Shown piece after piece: positions 18,301 to 26,654 of a stretch of DNA of 64,000 nt. A program made the position numbers and the translations under genes. This stretch comes from Iodobacter sp. BJB302 (GTDB taxonomy: Bacteria; Pseudomonadota; Gammaproteobacteria; Burkholderiales; Chitinibacteraceae). A model generated the notes under the pieces. It searched no databases, had not been told where the DNA came from, and saw only the letters and a program-made list of their open reading frames with translations. How positions within the stretch are numbered: position 1 is the first letter of the stretch; each line of letters starts with the position of its first letter. The stretch lies in the NCBI RefSeq assembly GCF_002735645.1, contig NZ_PDZG01000005.1, positions 39,870 through 103,869 of the forward strand, in the 5' to 3' direction.

Positions 18301-20693
18301 GTTGATGCAATACCACCCAGAGTATGCGCAGCCAGTAAATAACTGGAAGGATGGCTGCTCTTGCCCCCCTGCAGAGTAAGCAGATATTGAGCTGCTTCCT
18401 TGCAGAACAATGAAAATAAGGATGCCGATACTGTGACCGTGCCGATCGTCACCTCATCACTTGCGCTTTGCTCACCTTCCAGCGATACGCTGATGCTTTC
18501 GTCTGGCACGCTGGCTGCGGCATCAAGCAGTGCTCTCAGCCGCTCTGCCGAAGCAATTAAATCACTGCCTTCTACCTGAGCAACACCCTCGCTGCTGAGC
18601 TGCTGCACCCAGACGGAGAAAGCAGTATGGGCCTGGGCAAGCAGTTGCAATAACTCCAGCGAAGCTGTTTTTTCAATTTGCATTAACTTGCTTAAAAGCT
18701 GCTCCATTGCCCATGCAACCTGGGCAAGATTGTTTAGCCCCACCATGCGCCCGCTGCCTTTCAGGGTATGGAAGCTGCGTCTTAATACGGTTAATGCTTC
18801 TCTGTCGTGCGGAGTTTGCTGGCAAACCAAAACCTGCTCAGCAATGCTGGCCAGTACTTCTGTTGCTTCTTCCAGGAACACCTCGAGCAGCTCAGCATCA
18901 ACGGCTGCATCCGTTGCTGGCAGAGGACGGGAAGGGTCGGCAACGGCCTGTTGCACAGGCGCAGCATGAGCAACAGCATCAAGCTGCGGCTCAACTTCCA
19001 GTATTTCTAACTCGTTTTCCTGCTCATCAGCCTGCTTTGCACCGGTCAGCTTATCGATCATGCTCAGCAATGAGGCGGGCTCATCCCTGTTTTGTGCAAT
19101 GCTGTCGATATAAAAACCAAGGCAAGATAAGCCTTCAGCCAGTAACTCAAGCTCTTCCTGAGCAGGCAATAACAACTCGCTCTGAGTGAATTGCTCGATT
19201 CTCTGCTGGCAAGCTTGCAACAGAGCAACGGCTTGCTGTTTCTCGAGCATCAGTAGAGCACCCATAATCTGGCGCAAGCTCGGATCAATCTTGCCTAATT
19301 CGCTGCCGTTATCAGGCTGGCGGAACCACGCATCAAGGATATCTTCAACAGTTTGTAAATTGCTGCGCATTTCATGCGCCAGCTGGGCTTGCAACAAACG
19401 TTCTTGTGCCTGCCGGGTAATTTCATCCAGATGAGGGACTTCATTTTTCAGAGAGGGGTTCAGCAGCCGCTGACACATGGCCTCAACCTGAGCAGGGAAG
19501 TCTTCTGCAATCAGGGGATAAATGGTGAGGCAGTTATCAATCAAAAGCAGTGCGGTAGCAACTTCCAGCGCATTTGCATCGCTGGGGGCCTGCTGATTTA
19601 AGTGCTGCACCGATGCAGAAATCGCTGGCCATAACTGATCCAGCCCCGGAATCGCCAGGGGCTCGGCACGCCGGGCGAGCGGTTCAAAACCTGCAATAAA
19701 TGCACTTAAGCGCTCAAACTGGCCTGAGCAAACACGGCCCCAGCTTTCTTTACATGTATCTAACTCGTCACGCAGAGTGCGCGCCAGTGAATGGCGGTAC
19801 TCAGATGCAGGCGAAAGCAGATCGCTGTCTGCGCCTGGCAGAAGGCTTTCTAAAGCAAAAGACTTGCGCAGCGCTAACGCCAGTGAGCTGCTGGTTTCCA
19901 GCATCAGCAATGCGTACAGAATATCGCGGTATAAGCGTTCAGCAACCTTGCCGGAGCCATCGCTCAAACGGCGCAATTGCATATTTAAACGTAGTACCAG
20001 TTGTTTCAGATCGACATCTGGCTCAGTCAGGCCTTGCTGATGGCTTAAGCCATCCAGTAAACCGGCAGCTGCCCACCAGAAGTGACGGGAAATTGCCAAA
20101 GACTGAGTAGCCGCAATCTCGGCCAGATTTTTAGCCATCACGCCAGCCGCCGCTTTGTCATTTGCGATCCAGCTCAGCAGTACGGCTTCAAAACGCAAAC
20201 GACGCGCACGGACAAATGGCCCGGTTTCATTCGCTGCCAATGTACGGGCAGGTAAACCTTTGGGCAGGGACAATTCAGCCAGCTGAGGAAAAAACAGCTC
20301 CGAGCCACTGTCTGATGCCTGGCGCAAAGCCGCCATTTTTTTAAAGCTGGCCAGTAATCGAAGCGGCTGATTGGGCGCGCCCACAGCAATTTGCTCAAGA
20401 TAGCGCCTGGCCTCAACAATAGAGCGCTGAATAATAGCTAGGGTGTCGGCGCTGATCTCATCTGCAACCAGCGTTTGTTCAATTTCTTCACAGAAACGGG
20501 CAAGGCCGGTGAGCTCAACCATTTGCACAGCACCATAGGCCTGATGCAAAAAGGTTCGGGCATGTTTCAGCAGTGCGCTGTCTTTGGTCTCGCCAAACTG
20601 AGCCAAAGCTTGCGACGCTTTTTGTAAAGTTTGCTCGATTTCGCTCTTAACCCAGACCAGAGAGCCCAGATCGAATTCGGTATGCGCGCTCAT
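15318..20693 (-). CDS. chpA: ChpA/PilL hybrid chemotaxis histidine kinase
   Basis: A 1791-residue CheA-type kinase that relays surface or chemical signals to type IV pilus regulators. Domains in order: an N-terminal Hpt-like module (His50 in LHQAYGA), Hpt with HTLKGS near 643, a degenerate Hpt (HTLGGI) near 790, a long acidic E/D/A/L linker, and Hpt with HTFKGS near 1123. Then come a P1/dimerisation helix region, the ATPase (NAIDHG near 1391, DDGKGLD, GRGIGMDVV), a CheW-like domain near 1520, and a C-terminal receiver with VVDDS and phospho-acceptor Asp near 1720. Pseudomonas aeruginosa ChpA is longer, with more phosphotransfer domains, so this is a compact version. It is the last gene of pilGHIJ-chpA, 108 bases after pilJ. 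Confidence 0.95.
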   Translation of the reverse strand: MSAHTEFDLGSLVWVKSEIEQTLQKASQALAQFGETKDSALLKHARTFLHQAYGAVQMVELTGLARFCEEIEQTLVADEISADTLAIIQRSIVEARRYLEQIAVGAPNQPLRLLASFKKMAALRQASDSGSELFFPQLAELSLPKGLPARTLAANETGPFVRARRLRFEAVLLSWIANDKAAAGVMAKNLAEIAATQSLAISRHFWWAAAGLLDGLSHQQGLTEPDVDLKQLVLRLNMQLRRLSDGSGKVAERLYRDILYALLMLETSSSLALALRKSFALESLLPGADSDLLSPASEYRHSLARTLRDELDTCKESWGRVCSGQFERLSAFIAGFEPLARRAEPLAIPGLDQLWPAISASVQHLNQQAPSDANALEVATALLLIDNCLTIYPLIAEDFPAQVEAMCQRLLNPSLKNEVPHLDEITRQAQERLLQAQLAHEMRSNLQTVEDILDAWFRQPDNGSELGKIDPSLRQIMGALLMLEKQQAVALLQACQQRIEQFTQSELLLPAQEELELLAEGLSCLGFYIDSIAQNRDEPASLLSMIDKLTGAKQADEQENELEILEVEPQLDAVAHAAPVQQAVADPSRPLPATDAAVDAELLEVFLEEATEVLASIAEQVLVCQQTPHDREALTVLRRSFHTLKGSGRMVGLNNLAQVAWAMEQLLSKLMQIEKTASLELLQLLAQAHTAFSVWVQQLSSEGVAQVEGSDLIASAERLRALLDAAASVPDESISVSLEGEQSASDEVTIGTVTVSASLFSLFCKEAAQYLLTLQGGKSSHPSSYLLAAHTLGGIASTAGFRSLGELAYSLEHAVQQMGEMVIGQEPALDQAVTRIASMLDSIFALEAPGFAEAEILALQNLQAETYEISLDETPEAQLVELELIEPPVVQEEHELELSLDEPEALLETTFDLDIAEPDALHEEPESAVAEALPEQDEPLALHHDELASEAQIEAFAAEPAADIFKDEDPIEALSSFDHLSDDQHEADIAEALQEDADTGFSDVLPDQAEVLVLPEPSAMPEPAAEPQSPLSSLLDQQDDDEEVVSLLDMESLTPFEQLMDKHDVQRKSELDSLQADDIDEQLLPVFIEEADELMQQISSSLRGLRLPDEVQKESGALKRLLHTFKGSARMAGAMRMGEVAHQMESRLLAAGNHYSAALLDALDADFDLIQSLADELKGVKQPAPVVQAVVPVAAEVESGTTIRVKSELMDQLVNQAGEVSIARSRIEAEMITMKTSLLDLTENVNRLRSQLRELEIQAESQMQAKIQDGHEANFDPLEFDRFTRLQEVTRFIAESVNDVATIQQNLLKNHDDSTGALMQQARMTKELQQSLMRVRMVPFSSLSDRLYRLTRQTGKEVGKKVNLELRGGRVEVDRGVLDQMMSPFEHMLRNAIDHGLESTEQRIALGKSEFGEVQVEVRQEGNELVLVLKDDGKGLDLESLRAKGVEKGLIGPQASDQRVTELIFEPGISTASSLTALSGRGIGMDVVKNKLGDLGGRIDVSSQAGVGTTFTIYLPLTLAVTQVVLVKAGGEQFAIPSGMIEQVQEIKLGVLERIYENRFQEWMDHRYPFAYLPRLLGDAVSVPEQKRYNTIMLLRSGTGRMALHVDELVRNQEVVVKTIGPQLARIPGVTGATVLGNGDVVMIMNPLTLLARGETRSAAVQLVPEELKTTPLVMVVDDSLTVRKITGRLLAREGFQVLTAKDGVDALQQLSDVIPDVMLVDIEMPRMDGFELTRNVRANESTRQIPIIMITSRTADKHKNYAFELGVNAFLGKPYQEEELLGQIRSFIES

Positions 20694-20801
20694 TTAAAGC
20701 CTATTTTCAAGTAACACTTCAACGTAATTCAAAGGTATGCAGGAATGACCAAGGCTTTCCCCTGCACCATCCTGCAATACCATGACCTAAAACCAGTCCG
20801 A

Positions 20802-22979
20802 TTAAAGCTTAAAGCCTGAAGCGGAGTCTTTCAGCTCTTGCGCCAGAGAGGTTAGCTGCCCCACCGCGATCGCAGATTGTTTTGTACCTGCAGTCGTTTG
20901 CTCAGTAATGGCCAAAATATCACGCATGGATAAGTTAACCTTACTTGCCAGCTGGGTCTGATCTTCCGTTTCATGCGCAATCGATTCAATCAAACGCGCC
21001 AGGTCACGGGAAACCTGACCAATCTCGGTCAGAGCCTGACCCGCCGCATCAGATAGTTTTGCCCCTTCAACCACACCCTGAGTGGAAACCTCCATCGCCG
21101 CTACCGCATCATGGGTATCGGTCTGAATCGTTTTCACAATCGCACTAATCTGCTTCGTCGCCTCGCCTGAACGTTCCGCCAGGCGCTGCACTTCCTCAGC
21201 AACAATCGAGAACCCACGGCCAGCATCACCCGCCGCTGCAGCCTGAATCGCCGCGTTCAGAGCCAAGACGTTGGTCTGTTCGGTAATGTCAGAAATCAAT
21301 TCAACGATTTCACTAATTTCTTGTGAGCTTTCACCCAGACGTTTAATCCGCTTCGCTGTTTCCTGAATCTGCTCGCGAATATCGCCCATACCCTTAATCT
21401 GATTCTGTACTGCCTCAGCGCCCTTCTCGGCAGCCATCAGGGATGACTGCGCCACGTTCGCTGATTCGGCCGCATTGCTCGATACACCGCGAATCGATGT
21501 CACCATCTGCTCAACCGTTTGGTTGGTGCCTTCAATCTCGACAGACTGACGCTCCGCAGCGGCCAGCAATTCATCAGAAATACCCTGAGCTTCCTGCGTA
21601 GCCGAAGTAACCTGCCCTGTTGCGCGGTTAATCTTGGTAATCAGGGAACGCAACTCTTCAATCGTGTAGTTAATCGAGTCAGCAATCGCGCCGGTCAGAT
21701 CCTCTGTAACCGATGCACGAACAGTCAGATCCCCGTCCGCTAAATCCGCCATTTCATTCAGCAGGCGCAAAATCGCCTCCTGGTTCTTTTTATTCTCGGC
21801 TTCCAGTACCAAACGACGGCGTACCGATTCCTGGTTAAAGACTGAAACCAGTTGGTACAAAGAAAACAGAGCGATAACGATAAATGTAAATTCCAGGAAA
21901 CCCGTTACAAAACTACCTGCTGTATTTTCATAAGCATCAGCGAGCTTACCTGTGTCTTGAAGCAGCTTTTCAGAATCAGTAACAATGCTTTGGCTGGCCA
22001 GTCGCGAACTAACCAGGGGCTGCATGTTTTTAGAGAAGGAGGTAATAACCACTTCAAAATCACGGAAGCGTTTATCAATTTCTTTTAATTTTTCAATCAG
22101 TGCCGGATTGCTGACCGCACGAATCTGTAAATCCGGATTTTGGCCATCCAGAAACGCAGTAATGATTTCATCGAATAAAACAGAGTCTTTACCTAATAAA
22201 GACACCACTTCAGGGTTGATCAGGTCATCACCAAAAACCGTATTGGAGTTTTTGGCCATACGCTGAGACAGCATGGATAAATGCTGAGCGTATTCCAGAT
22301 CGCGTGCAGAGCCACCATTGGCGCCCAACATTTTGGCAAATTCCTGAGTGTTTTCCAGCAGAATCGCATCATTTCGGTTAATCGTTAAAACAGACTGACC
22401 AATCGTAACCAGCGCTTTTTCCTGCTTAAGAATCGTATCAACAGTAGGGCGCGCCGCATTGCTGCTAAAAGACTTTTTCCAGATGGCATTAACCGAATTA
22501 ATCAGCTGAGTTGGGTTATGCGCCAATAAGCTGGCCAGCAATCCACCACCCGACAACTGCTTCAAGTTATCGTCAAAGCGAATGTATGCATCTTTTAAAA
22601 TAGGGAATGCTTCTGCCTTACCCTGTACAGCCTGAGTAGATGCCCGGGCAATACGCTGCGAAAGCATCTGCATTTCAGTAGAAACCGCACGACGCTCAGC
22701 GTTATAAGACGAAGCCTGGAAAGCCAAAAACGCCGTAATAATAAACAAACCGGCAGACAGCAACATCACCGCCAGTAAAATAGCCATTTGCTGACGAATA
22801 GGCAGCAGGCCAATCAGTGGCAATGGTTTTTTTAACTGTGATTCATCGGCTTCTGGCAGGCTCAGCTTGCCCATAATCCATGTTGTTTTAGTCGGCTCAT
22901 AAGTCGTATTCGCCGAAACAGGGGCTGCCTGTTTTCTTCCGGAAAAAAGGCGCTTAACGCCATCCAGATTCAGTGCCAT
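20802..22979 (-). CDS. pilJ: PilJ methyl-accepting chemotaxis transducer
   Basis: A 725-residue inner-membrane receptor of the Pil-Chp system. Membrane helices are at about 62-92 and 355-378. The periplasmic region between them holds two related helical modules typical of PilJ, each with a SQRMA/SQRIA motif. A HAMP domain follows ([20 protein letters not shown]). The cytoplasmic signalling tip shows the nearly invariant [20 protein letters not shown] and [18 protein letters not shown] site precedes ATG 22979. It signals through the CheW-like PilI to ChpA. No methyltransferase gene (pilK) is present in this cluster. Confidence 0.96.
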   Translation of the reverse strand: MALNLDGVKRLFSGRKQAAPVSANTTYEPTKTTWIMGKLSLPEADESQLKKPLPLIGLLPIRQQMAILLAVMLLSAGLFIITAFLAFQASSYNAERRAVSTEMQMLSQRIARASTQAVQGKAEAFPILKDAYIRFDDNLKQLSGGGLLASLLAHNPTQLINSVNAIWKKSFSSNAARPTVDTILKQEKALVTIGQSVLTINRNDAILLENTQEFAKMLGANGGSARDLEYAQHLSMLSQRMAKNSNTVFGDDLINPEVVSLLGKDSVLFDEIITAFLDGQNPDLQIRAVSNPALIEKLKEIDKRFRDFEVVITSFSKNMQPLVSSRLASQSIVTDSEKLLQDTGKLADAYENTAGSFVTGFLEFTFIVIALFSLYQLVSVFNQESVRRRLVLEAENKKNQEAILRLLNEMADLADGDLTVRASVTEDLTGAIADSINYTIEELRSLITKINRATGQVTSATQEAQGISDELLAAAERQSVEIEGTNQTVEQMVTSIRGVSSNAAESANVAQSSLMAAEKGAEAVQNQIKGMGDIREQIQETAKRIKRLGESSQEISEIVELISDITEQTNVLALNAAIQAAAAGDAGRGFSIVAEEVQRLAERSGEATKQISAIVKTIQTDTHDAVAAMEVSTQGVVEGAKLSDAAGQALTEIGQVSRDLARLIESIAHETEDQTQLASKVNLSMRDILAITEQTTAGTKQSAIAVGQLTSLAQELKDSASGFKL

Positions 22980-23171
22980 TGTGTATTACTCCCGATCCTG
23001 TATCTATTTTTTATGGCTGCTGCTAATCAGCAGACCATTAAAACAACTACACCCTCACCACAACGCCCGGGCAAACCAACAGAAAAACTCAATCAAACCA
23101 CTTAAGATGAGATTTCTGCCTAATCCTGCCAAACGCTTTTATGCGGGGATGCTACGTTTTTCAACGGCCAG

Positions 23172-23687
23172 CTATATTTGACCTGTTTGTAAAAAAGCAG
23201 GCTGTGCAACTAAAGCCTGAATATCTAAACATCGCCACGAAACACCTGCCGCATCGCGATAGGCATCCCCTGTCCAAGCAGATGAACGCGAGAGCAAAGA
23301 ATCAGGCGTTAAATCAGCCAAATGCTTTAAACCAAGCATACGATCAACTAAAACAGCGCAATGCAAAATATGCCGGGGATGTACTAGCAATAATCGGGCA
23401 GCAGGCGTGGCCGATAAACTACCCGACCCCATAAACGCCGCCAAATCACTGACACTCACCAGATTTCCGCGCAAATTGGCGACACCCTTGAACCAGGGCT
23501 GGACCAGAGGAACCGTCGCAATTGCAGGTAAAGGCATTACTTCAGCGACATCGGATAAATCGACCAGCCAATTCTCACCACCGATCCTTACGCCCAAACG
23601 AGCATCCACTTGAGCTGTAGAGGTAACGCTTTTTAATCGCGCCATTACCCCTTCTTGATAGTCACGCAGGCTAATCCGTTTGGCCAT
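23172..23687 (-). CDS. pilI: PilI, CheW-like adaptor
   Basis: A 171-residue CheW-domain protein that couples the PilJ receptor to the ChpA kinase. Visible CheW features are the first strand ARLGVRIGGENWLVDLSDV, then MPLPAIATVPLVQPWFKGVANLRG and the following VSDLAAFMG. The N-terminal 25 residues (KRISLRDYQEGVMARL) are typical of PilI. It lies between pilH and pilJ. The 192-bp gap to pilJ and the 218-bp gap to pilH are unusually wide for this operon, so internal promoters or processing sites are possible. Confidence 0.92.
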   Translation of the reverse strand: MAKRISLRDYQEGVMARLKSVTSTAQVDARLGVRIGGENWLVDLSDVAEVMPLPAIATVPLVQPWFKGVANLRGNLVSVSDLAAFMGSGSLSATPAARLLLVHPRHILHCAVLVDRMLGLKHLADLTPDSLLSRSSAWTGDAYRDAAGVSWRCLDIQALVAQPAFLQTGQI

Positions 23688-23843
23688 GGTTTTTCCGCAG
23701 AAAGAAGCTTCAATTTATTTACACACAAAATCGCTGGCACATCAGGCTAAAACCAAAACTCAACATGACAATGGTTTAGTGCCATTGCATATAAAAATAC
23801 TGGTTTTTACGAGTGAAGCTCCATTCGCACCTTACATGCTTTT

Positions 23844-23877
23844 CGCGGGCATATTGATTTTTTAAAATCAGCCCGCG
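23844..23877. promoter_or_regulatory. Long hairpin between pilH and pilI
   Basis: CGCGGGC (23844-23850) pairs with GCCCGCG (23871-23877), and inside it TGATTTT pairs with AAAATCA, a near-continuous 14-bp stem with a four-base bulge. No T run follows on the minus strand, so it looks more like an intercistronic RNA structure than a terminator. Confidence 0.5.
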
Positions 23878-23905
23878 ATCTTAATTTATGCACAACACAC
23901 TATTT

Positions 23906-24268
23906 TTACAAAGCCGCAATTTTGGAAAGTAATTCCTGCGGGTCAATAGGCTTTACTACGTATTCCACAGCACCCTGGCGACGTCCCCAAACCATATCTG
24001 TTTCCTGGTTCTTAGAAGTGCACATAATAATTGGAATATGCTTAGTCAACTCATCACGGCTAATTGTGCGTGTAGCTTGAAAGCCATTCATGCCGGGCAT
24101 GACAACATCCATCAAAATCAAATCGGGCATCAATTCTTTCACTTTTGCCACGGCTTCTTCGCCCGATTCAGCGGTCATGACCTGAAAACTATTTTTAGTG
24201 AGCAACTCACCCAAAAAATGGCGTTCAGTTGGTGAATCATCGACGATCAATATTTTTTTAATACTCAT
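23906..24268 (-). CDS. pilH: PilH response regulator
   Basis: A 120-residue single-domain receiver. Acidic pocket DD near residues 10-11, phospho-acceptor Asp in LILMDVVMP, conserved Thr/Ser in MCTSK, and Lys in VKPID. The QETDMVWGRRQGA segment is characteristic of PilH. It controls pilus retraction or acts as a phosphate sink for ChpA. The start is ATG 24268, with an AGGAT site; the open frame extends seven codons further but lacks one. It follows pilG after 17 bases. Confidence 0.94.
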   Translation of the reverse strand: MSIKKILIVDDSPTERHFLGELLTKNSFQVMTAESGEEAVAKVKELMPDLILMDVVMPGMNGFQATRTISRDELTKHIPIIMCTSKNQETDMVWGRRQGAVEYVVKPIDPQELLSKIAAL

Positions 24269-24285
24269 TGCTATCCTACCCATAG

Positions 24286-24669
24286 TCAAACGCTGCGAAT
24301 ATGTGCAGCAACAGCCAATAACAGGCTGTCTTTAGTAAAAGGCTTAGTTAAATACTCATCAGACCCTACCATTCGTCCTCTGGCACGATCAAATAAACCA
24401 TCTTTAGAAGACAGCATAATAACGGGGGTTGTTTTATAACGTGGATTCTTTTTAATCAGCGAGCAAGTTTGGTAACCGTCCAGCCTTGGCATCATCACAT
24501 CAACAAAGATCACGTCAGGCAAACGATCACTGATTTTAGCTAAAGCATCAAAACCATCTTCTGCAAGAATGACTTCGCACCCCGCTTGCCCCAAAAAAAT
24601 CTCCGCACTTCTGCGAATGGTATTACTGTCATCAATCACCATGACTTTTACTCCGGCGAGCGTTGACAT
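24286..24669 (-). CDS. pilG: PilG response regulator
   Basis: A 127-residue single receiver domain: acidic pair in MVIDDSNTIRRS, phospho-acceptor Asp in VIFVDVMMPRLDGYQ, Ser in MLSSKDGLFDRARG, and Lys in LTKPF. The FDRARGRMVGSDEYLTKPF region is hallmark PilG, which promotes pilus extension and cAMP signalling in Pseudomonas. The start is ATG 24669, with GGGGAA upstream. It is the first gene of the Pil-Chp operon, 160 bases downstream of the engB terminator, so the operon promoter should lie at about 24670-24830. Confidence 0.94.
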   Translation of the reverse strand: MSTLAGVKVMVIDDSNTIRRSAEIFLGQAGCEVILAEDGFDALAKISDRLPDVIFVDVMMPRLDGYQTCSLIKKNPRYKTTPVIMLSSKDGLFDRARGRMVGSDEYLTKPFTKDSLLLAVAAHIRSV

Positions 24670-24828
24670 TACATTTCCCCTTTTCAAAAGCCAGTATGTT
24701 TTCAGTATGGTTTTATCAGGAGCTGGCAGAAATCATCATGATATGGCGCAGTATATGCGCTCAATTTTATCTGCAAGCGTTCTTAATCATAAAATAATAA
24801 GTTAATACTAAGTCAAGATGCGTAGATA

Positions 24829-24882
24829 CAGAAAAAAAAGAAACCCCGGTCTGAGCAGGCATCGACCGGGGCCATACAGGCT
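24829..24882 (-). terminator. Terminator of engB
   Basis: CCCCGGTC and GACCGGGG form a stem around a 12-base loop. On the minus strand the stem is followed by TTTCTTTTTTTTC. Confidence 0.82.
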
Positions 24883-24983
24883 TTGGCACGTTGCCAAAGC
24901 ACCCGCTCAGGGAGGAAAAAGCGGGAGGTGCAGGGGCGCACCTAGAATCAAGATAGAACTATGTCATAAAACTGCAAGCCCCT

Positions 24984-25637
24984 TTACTCCCCGTCTATCG
25001 GCTCTGAATGCTCCGAGCTGGCCTCTGCCTGCGACGCCTGGTAATTCATGGCATCAAACCAGCCACCAACTACCTTTTCTGCAATATCTACTCCTAACTT
25101 TTTAGAGCTGGAGAACAGCTGAACGGTAATCATCGATTCGTCAGCAAACTCAGCCTCTACCTTACGCAAAATCGCAGTCTGTTCCTGACGATTTAACTTA
25201 TCGCATTTAGTCAGAATGCAATGGATAGGCTTGCCTGTAGGGCGAAACCAATCCAACATCTGACGATCAAGCTCAGTCAGCGGTCGGCGTGAATCCATAA
25301 TCAGCACTAAGCCAATCAGATTGCTACGGCGCACCAAATACTGGCTTAATAATCTTTCCCAGTGTTGCCTAACTGACACAGGTACTTCAGCATAACCGTA
25401 ACCTGGTAAATCGACTAGTCGGTTATTAGCATTACCAAATTGAAAATAATTGATGTGTTGAGTACGGCCCGGTGTTTTAGAAACAAAGGCAAGCCGCGTA
25501 TGATTGGCCAGTGTATTAATAGCACTGGACTTGCCGGCATTAGAGCGTCCGGCGAATGCAACTTCCATACCGTCAGCCGGAAGAGCCTTCAGGTCGTTAA
25601 CGGTTGTCAGGAATTGCAAGCCTTGGAAAAGCGACAT
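24984..25637 (-). CDS. engB: Ribosome biogenesis GTPase EngB (YihA)
   Basis: A 217-residue essential GTPase that helps assemble the large ribosomal subunit. The motifs are G1 GRSNAGKSS (residues 30-38), G2 Thr in TPGRTQ, G3 DLPG (76-79), and G4 TKCDK. The family hallmark [12 protein letters not shown] is present. It has an extra C-terminal tail of about 15 residues rich in Ser/Glu. It is divergent from the cytochrome c4 gene and has its own terminator. Confidence 0.97.
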   Translation of the reverse strand: MSLFQGLQFLTTVNDLKALPADGMEVAFAGRSNAGKSSAINTLANHTRLAFVSKTPGRTQHINYFQFGNANNRLVDLPGYGYAEVPVSVRQHWERLLSQYLVRRSNLIGLVLIMDSRRPLTELDRQMLDWFRPTGKPIHCILTKCDKLNRQEQTAILRKVEAEFADESMITVQLFSSSKKLGVDIAEKVVGGWFDAMNYQASQAEASSEHSEPIDGE

Positions 25638-25874
25638 TGGGTAACCACTGTGGTTTGTGAACGGGTCTTGTTATAGAATACCAGCAATTGAATAATCTTC
25701 GGCCGGTTCAACTTATTGCAAAATTACTGCGGTGCTCGCACCAGGTGCTAAAAACAACAAAAATCCTCATTTACTTTAGTAAATTCCAGTTTTTTTGTCT
25801 TGCCTGCCAGAGGCCTGCCTCGTTTAATTTTTCAACAAGCTGATATACCCGGCTACTTGCACTTTTGAGGACAA

Positions 25875-26498
25875 ATGCTTATGCGCCGTGCGCCTGTTGC
25901 AGCAATCATTGCCACACTATTGATGGTGGCCCCAACCGCGTTTGCCGCTGACGGCACGAAAGCAGATCCGGCAAAAGGTAAACTGTTGGTCGAGCAAGTC
26001 TGTGCAGCCTGTCATGGCATTGATGGCAATAGCGCAGCTTCTGCCAATCCAAGCCTTGCAGGCCAACATCCTGAATATATTGTAAAACAATTGAACGAGT
26101 TCAAGGCTGCTAAGCGAAAAAATCCCGTTATGATGGGTATGGCAGCGCCTTTATCACCCGCTGATATGAAAAACGTAGCGGAATATTTCTCTGCCCAGCA
26201 AGCTAAAAATCGCGGTGCTTCTGATAAAGCCCTGATTGAAGCAGGTAAAAAAATCTACCGTGGTGGCATTATGGCTAAGGGTGTGCCTGCCTGTATGGCC
26301 TGTCATGGCCCGTCTGGCGCAGGGATTCCAGGCCAATACCCGCGCATGGGTGGCCAGCATTCAGCCTATACGCTGGCGCAGCTGACTACTTTCCGCAGCG
26401 GCGAGCGTAACAATAATACGGTCATGACCGATGTTGCAGCCAGATTGTCAGACGCTGAAATCAAAGCCGTGGCTGAATACATCCAGGCTTTACATTGA
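25875..26498 (+). CDS. Cytochrome c4-type diheme cytochrome
   Basis: A 207-residue periplasmic protein with signal peptide (residues 1-24) and two cytochrome c domains. Heme attachment sites are CAACH (43-47) and CMACH (139-143). The symmetric arrangement with SLAGQHPEYIVKQL and MGGQHSAYTLAQL matches cytochrome c4, an electron donor to terminal oxidases. GAGG precedes ATG 25875; a second ATG two codons later is also possible. It is followed by the cytochrome c maturation genes resB and ccsA, with a terminator between. Confidence 0.94.
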   Translation: MLMRRAPVAAIIATLLMVAPTAFAADGTKADPAKGKLLVEQVCAACHGIDGNSAASANPSLAGQHPEYIVKQLNEFKAAKRKNPVMMGMAAPLSPADMKNVAEYFSAQQAKNRGASDKALIEAGKKIYRGGIMAKGVPACMACHGPSGAGIPGQYPRMGGQHSAYTLAQLTTFRSGERNNNTVMTDVAARLSDAEIKAVAEYIQALH

Positions 26499-26625
26499 TC
26501 AGACCGTAGAATGCACAGGTTTTTTGTCATGAAAAACCTGTGTTTCTATTCCTTACCGGAACTTTATCCGGTATCAGGGCTCTTTAGCTGACTAAACACC
26601 AGCTTATTTAGCAGATCCCTAAAAC

Positions 26626-26647
26626 AAGGGGCCTTTAGCCCCTTTTT
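26626..26647 (+). terminator. Terminator immediately before resB
   Basis: AAGGGGC / GCCCCTT stem with a five-base loop and a run of five Ts, ending eight bases before the resB ATG. It probably ends the cytochrome c4 transcript but overlaps the resB translation start region. Confidence 0.75.
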
Positions 26648-26654
26648 GAATTCT

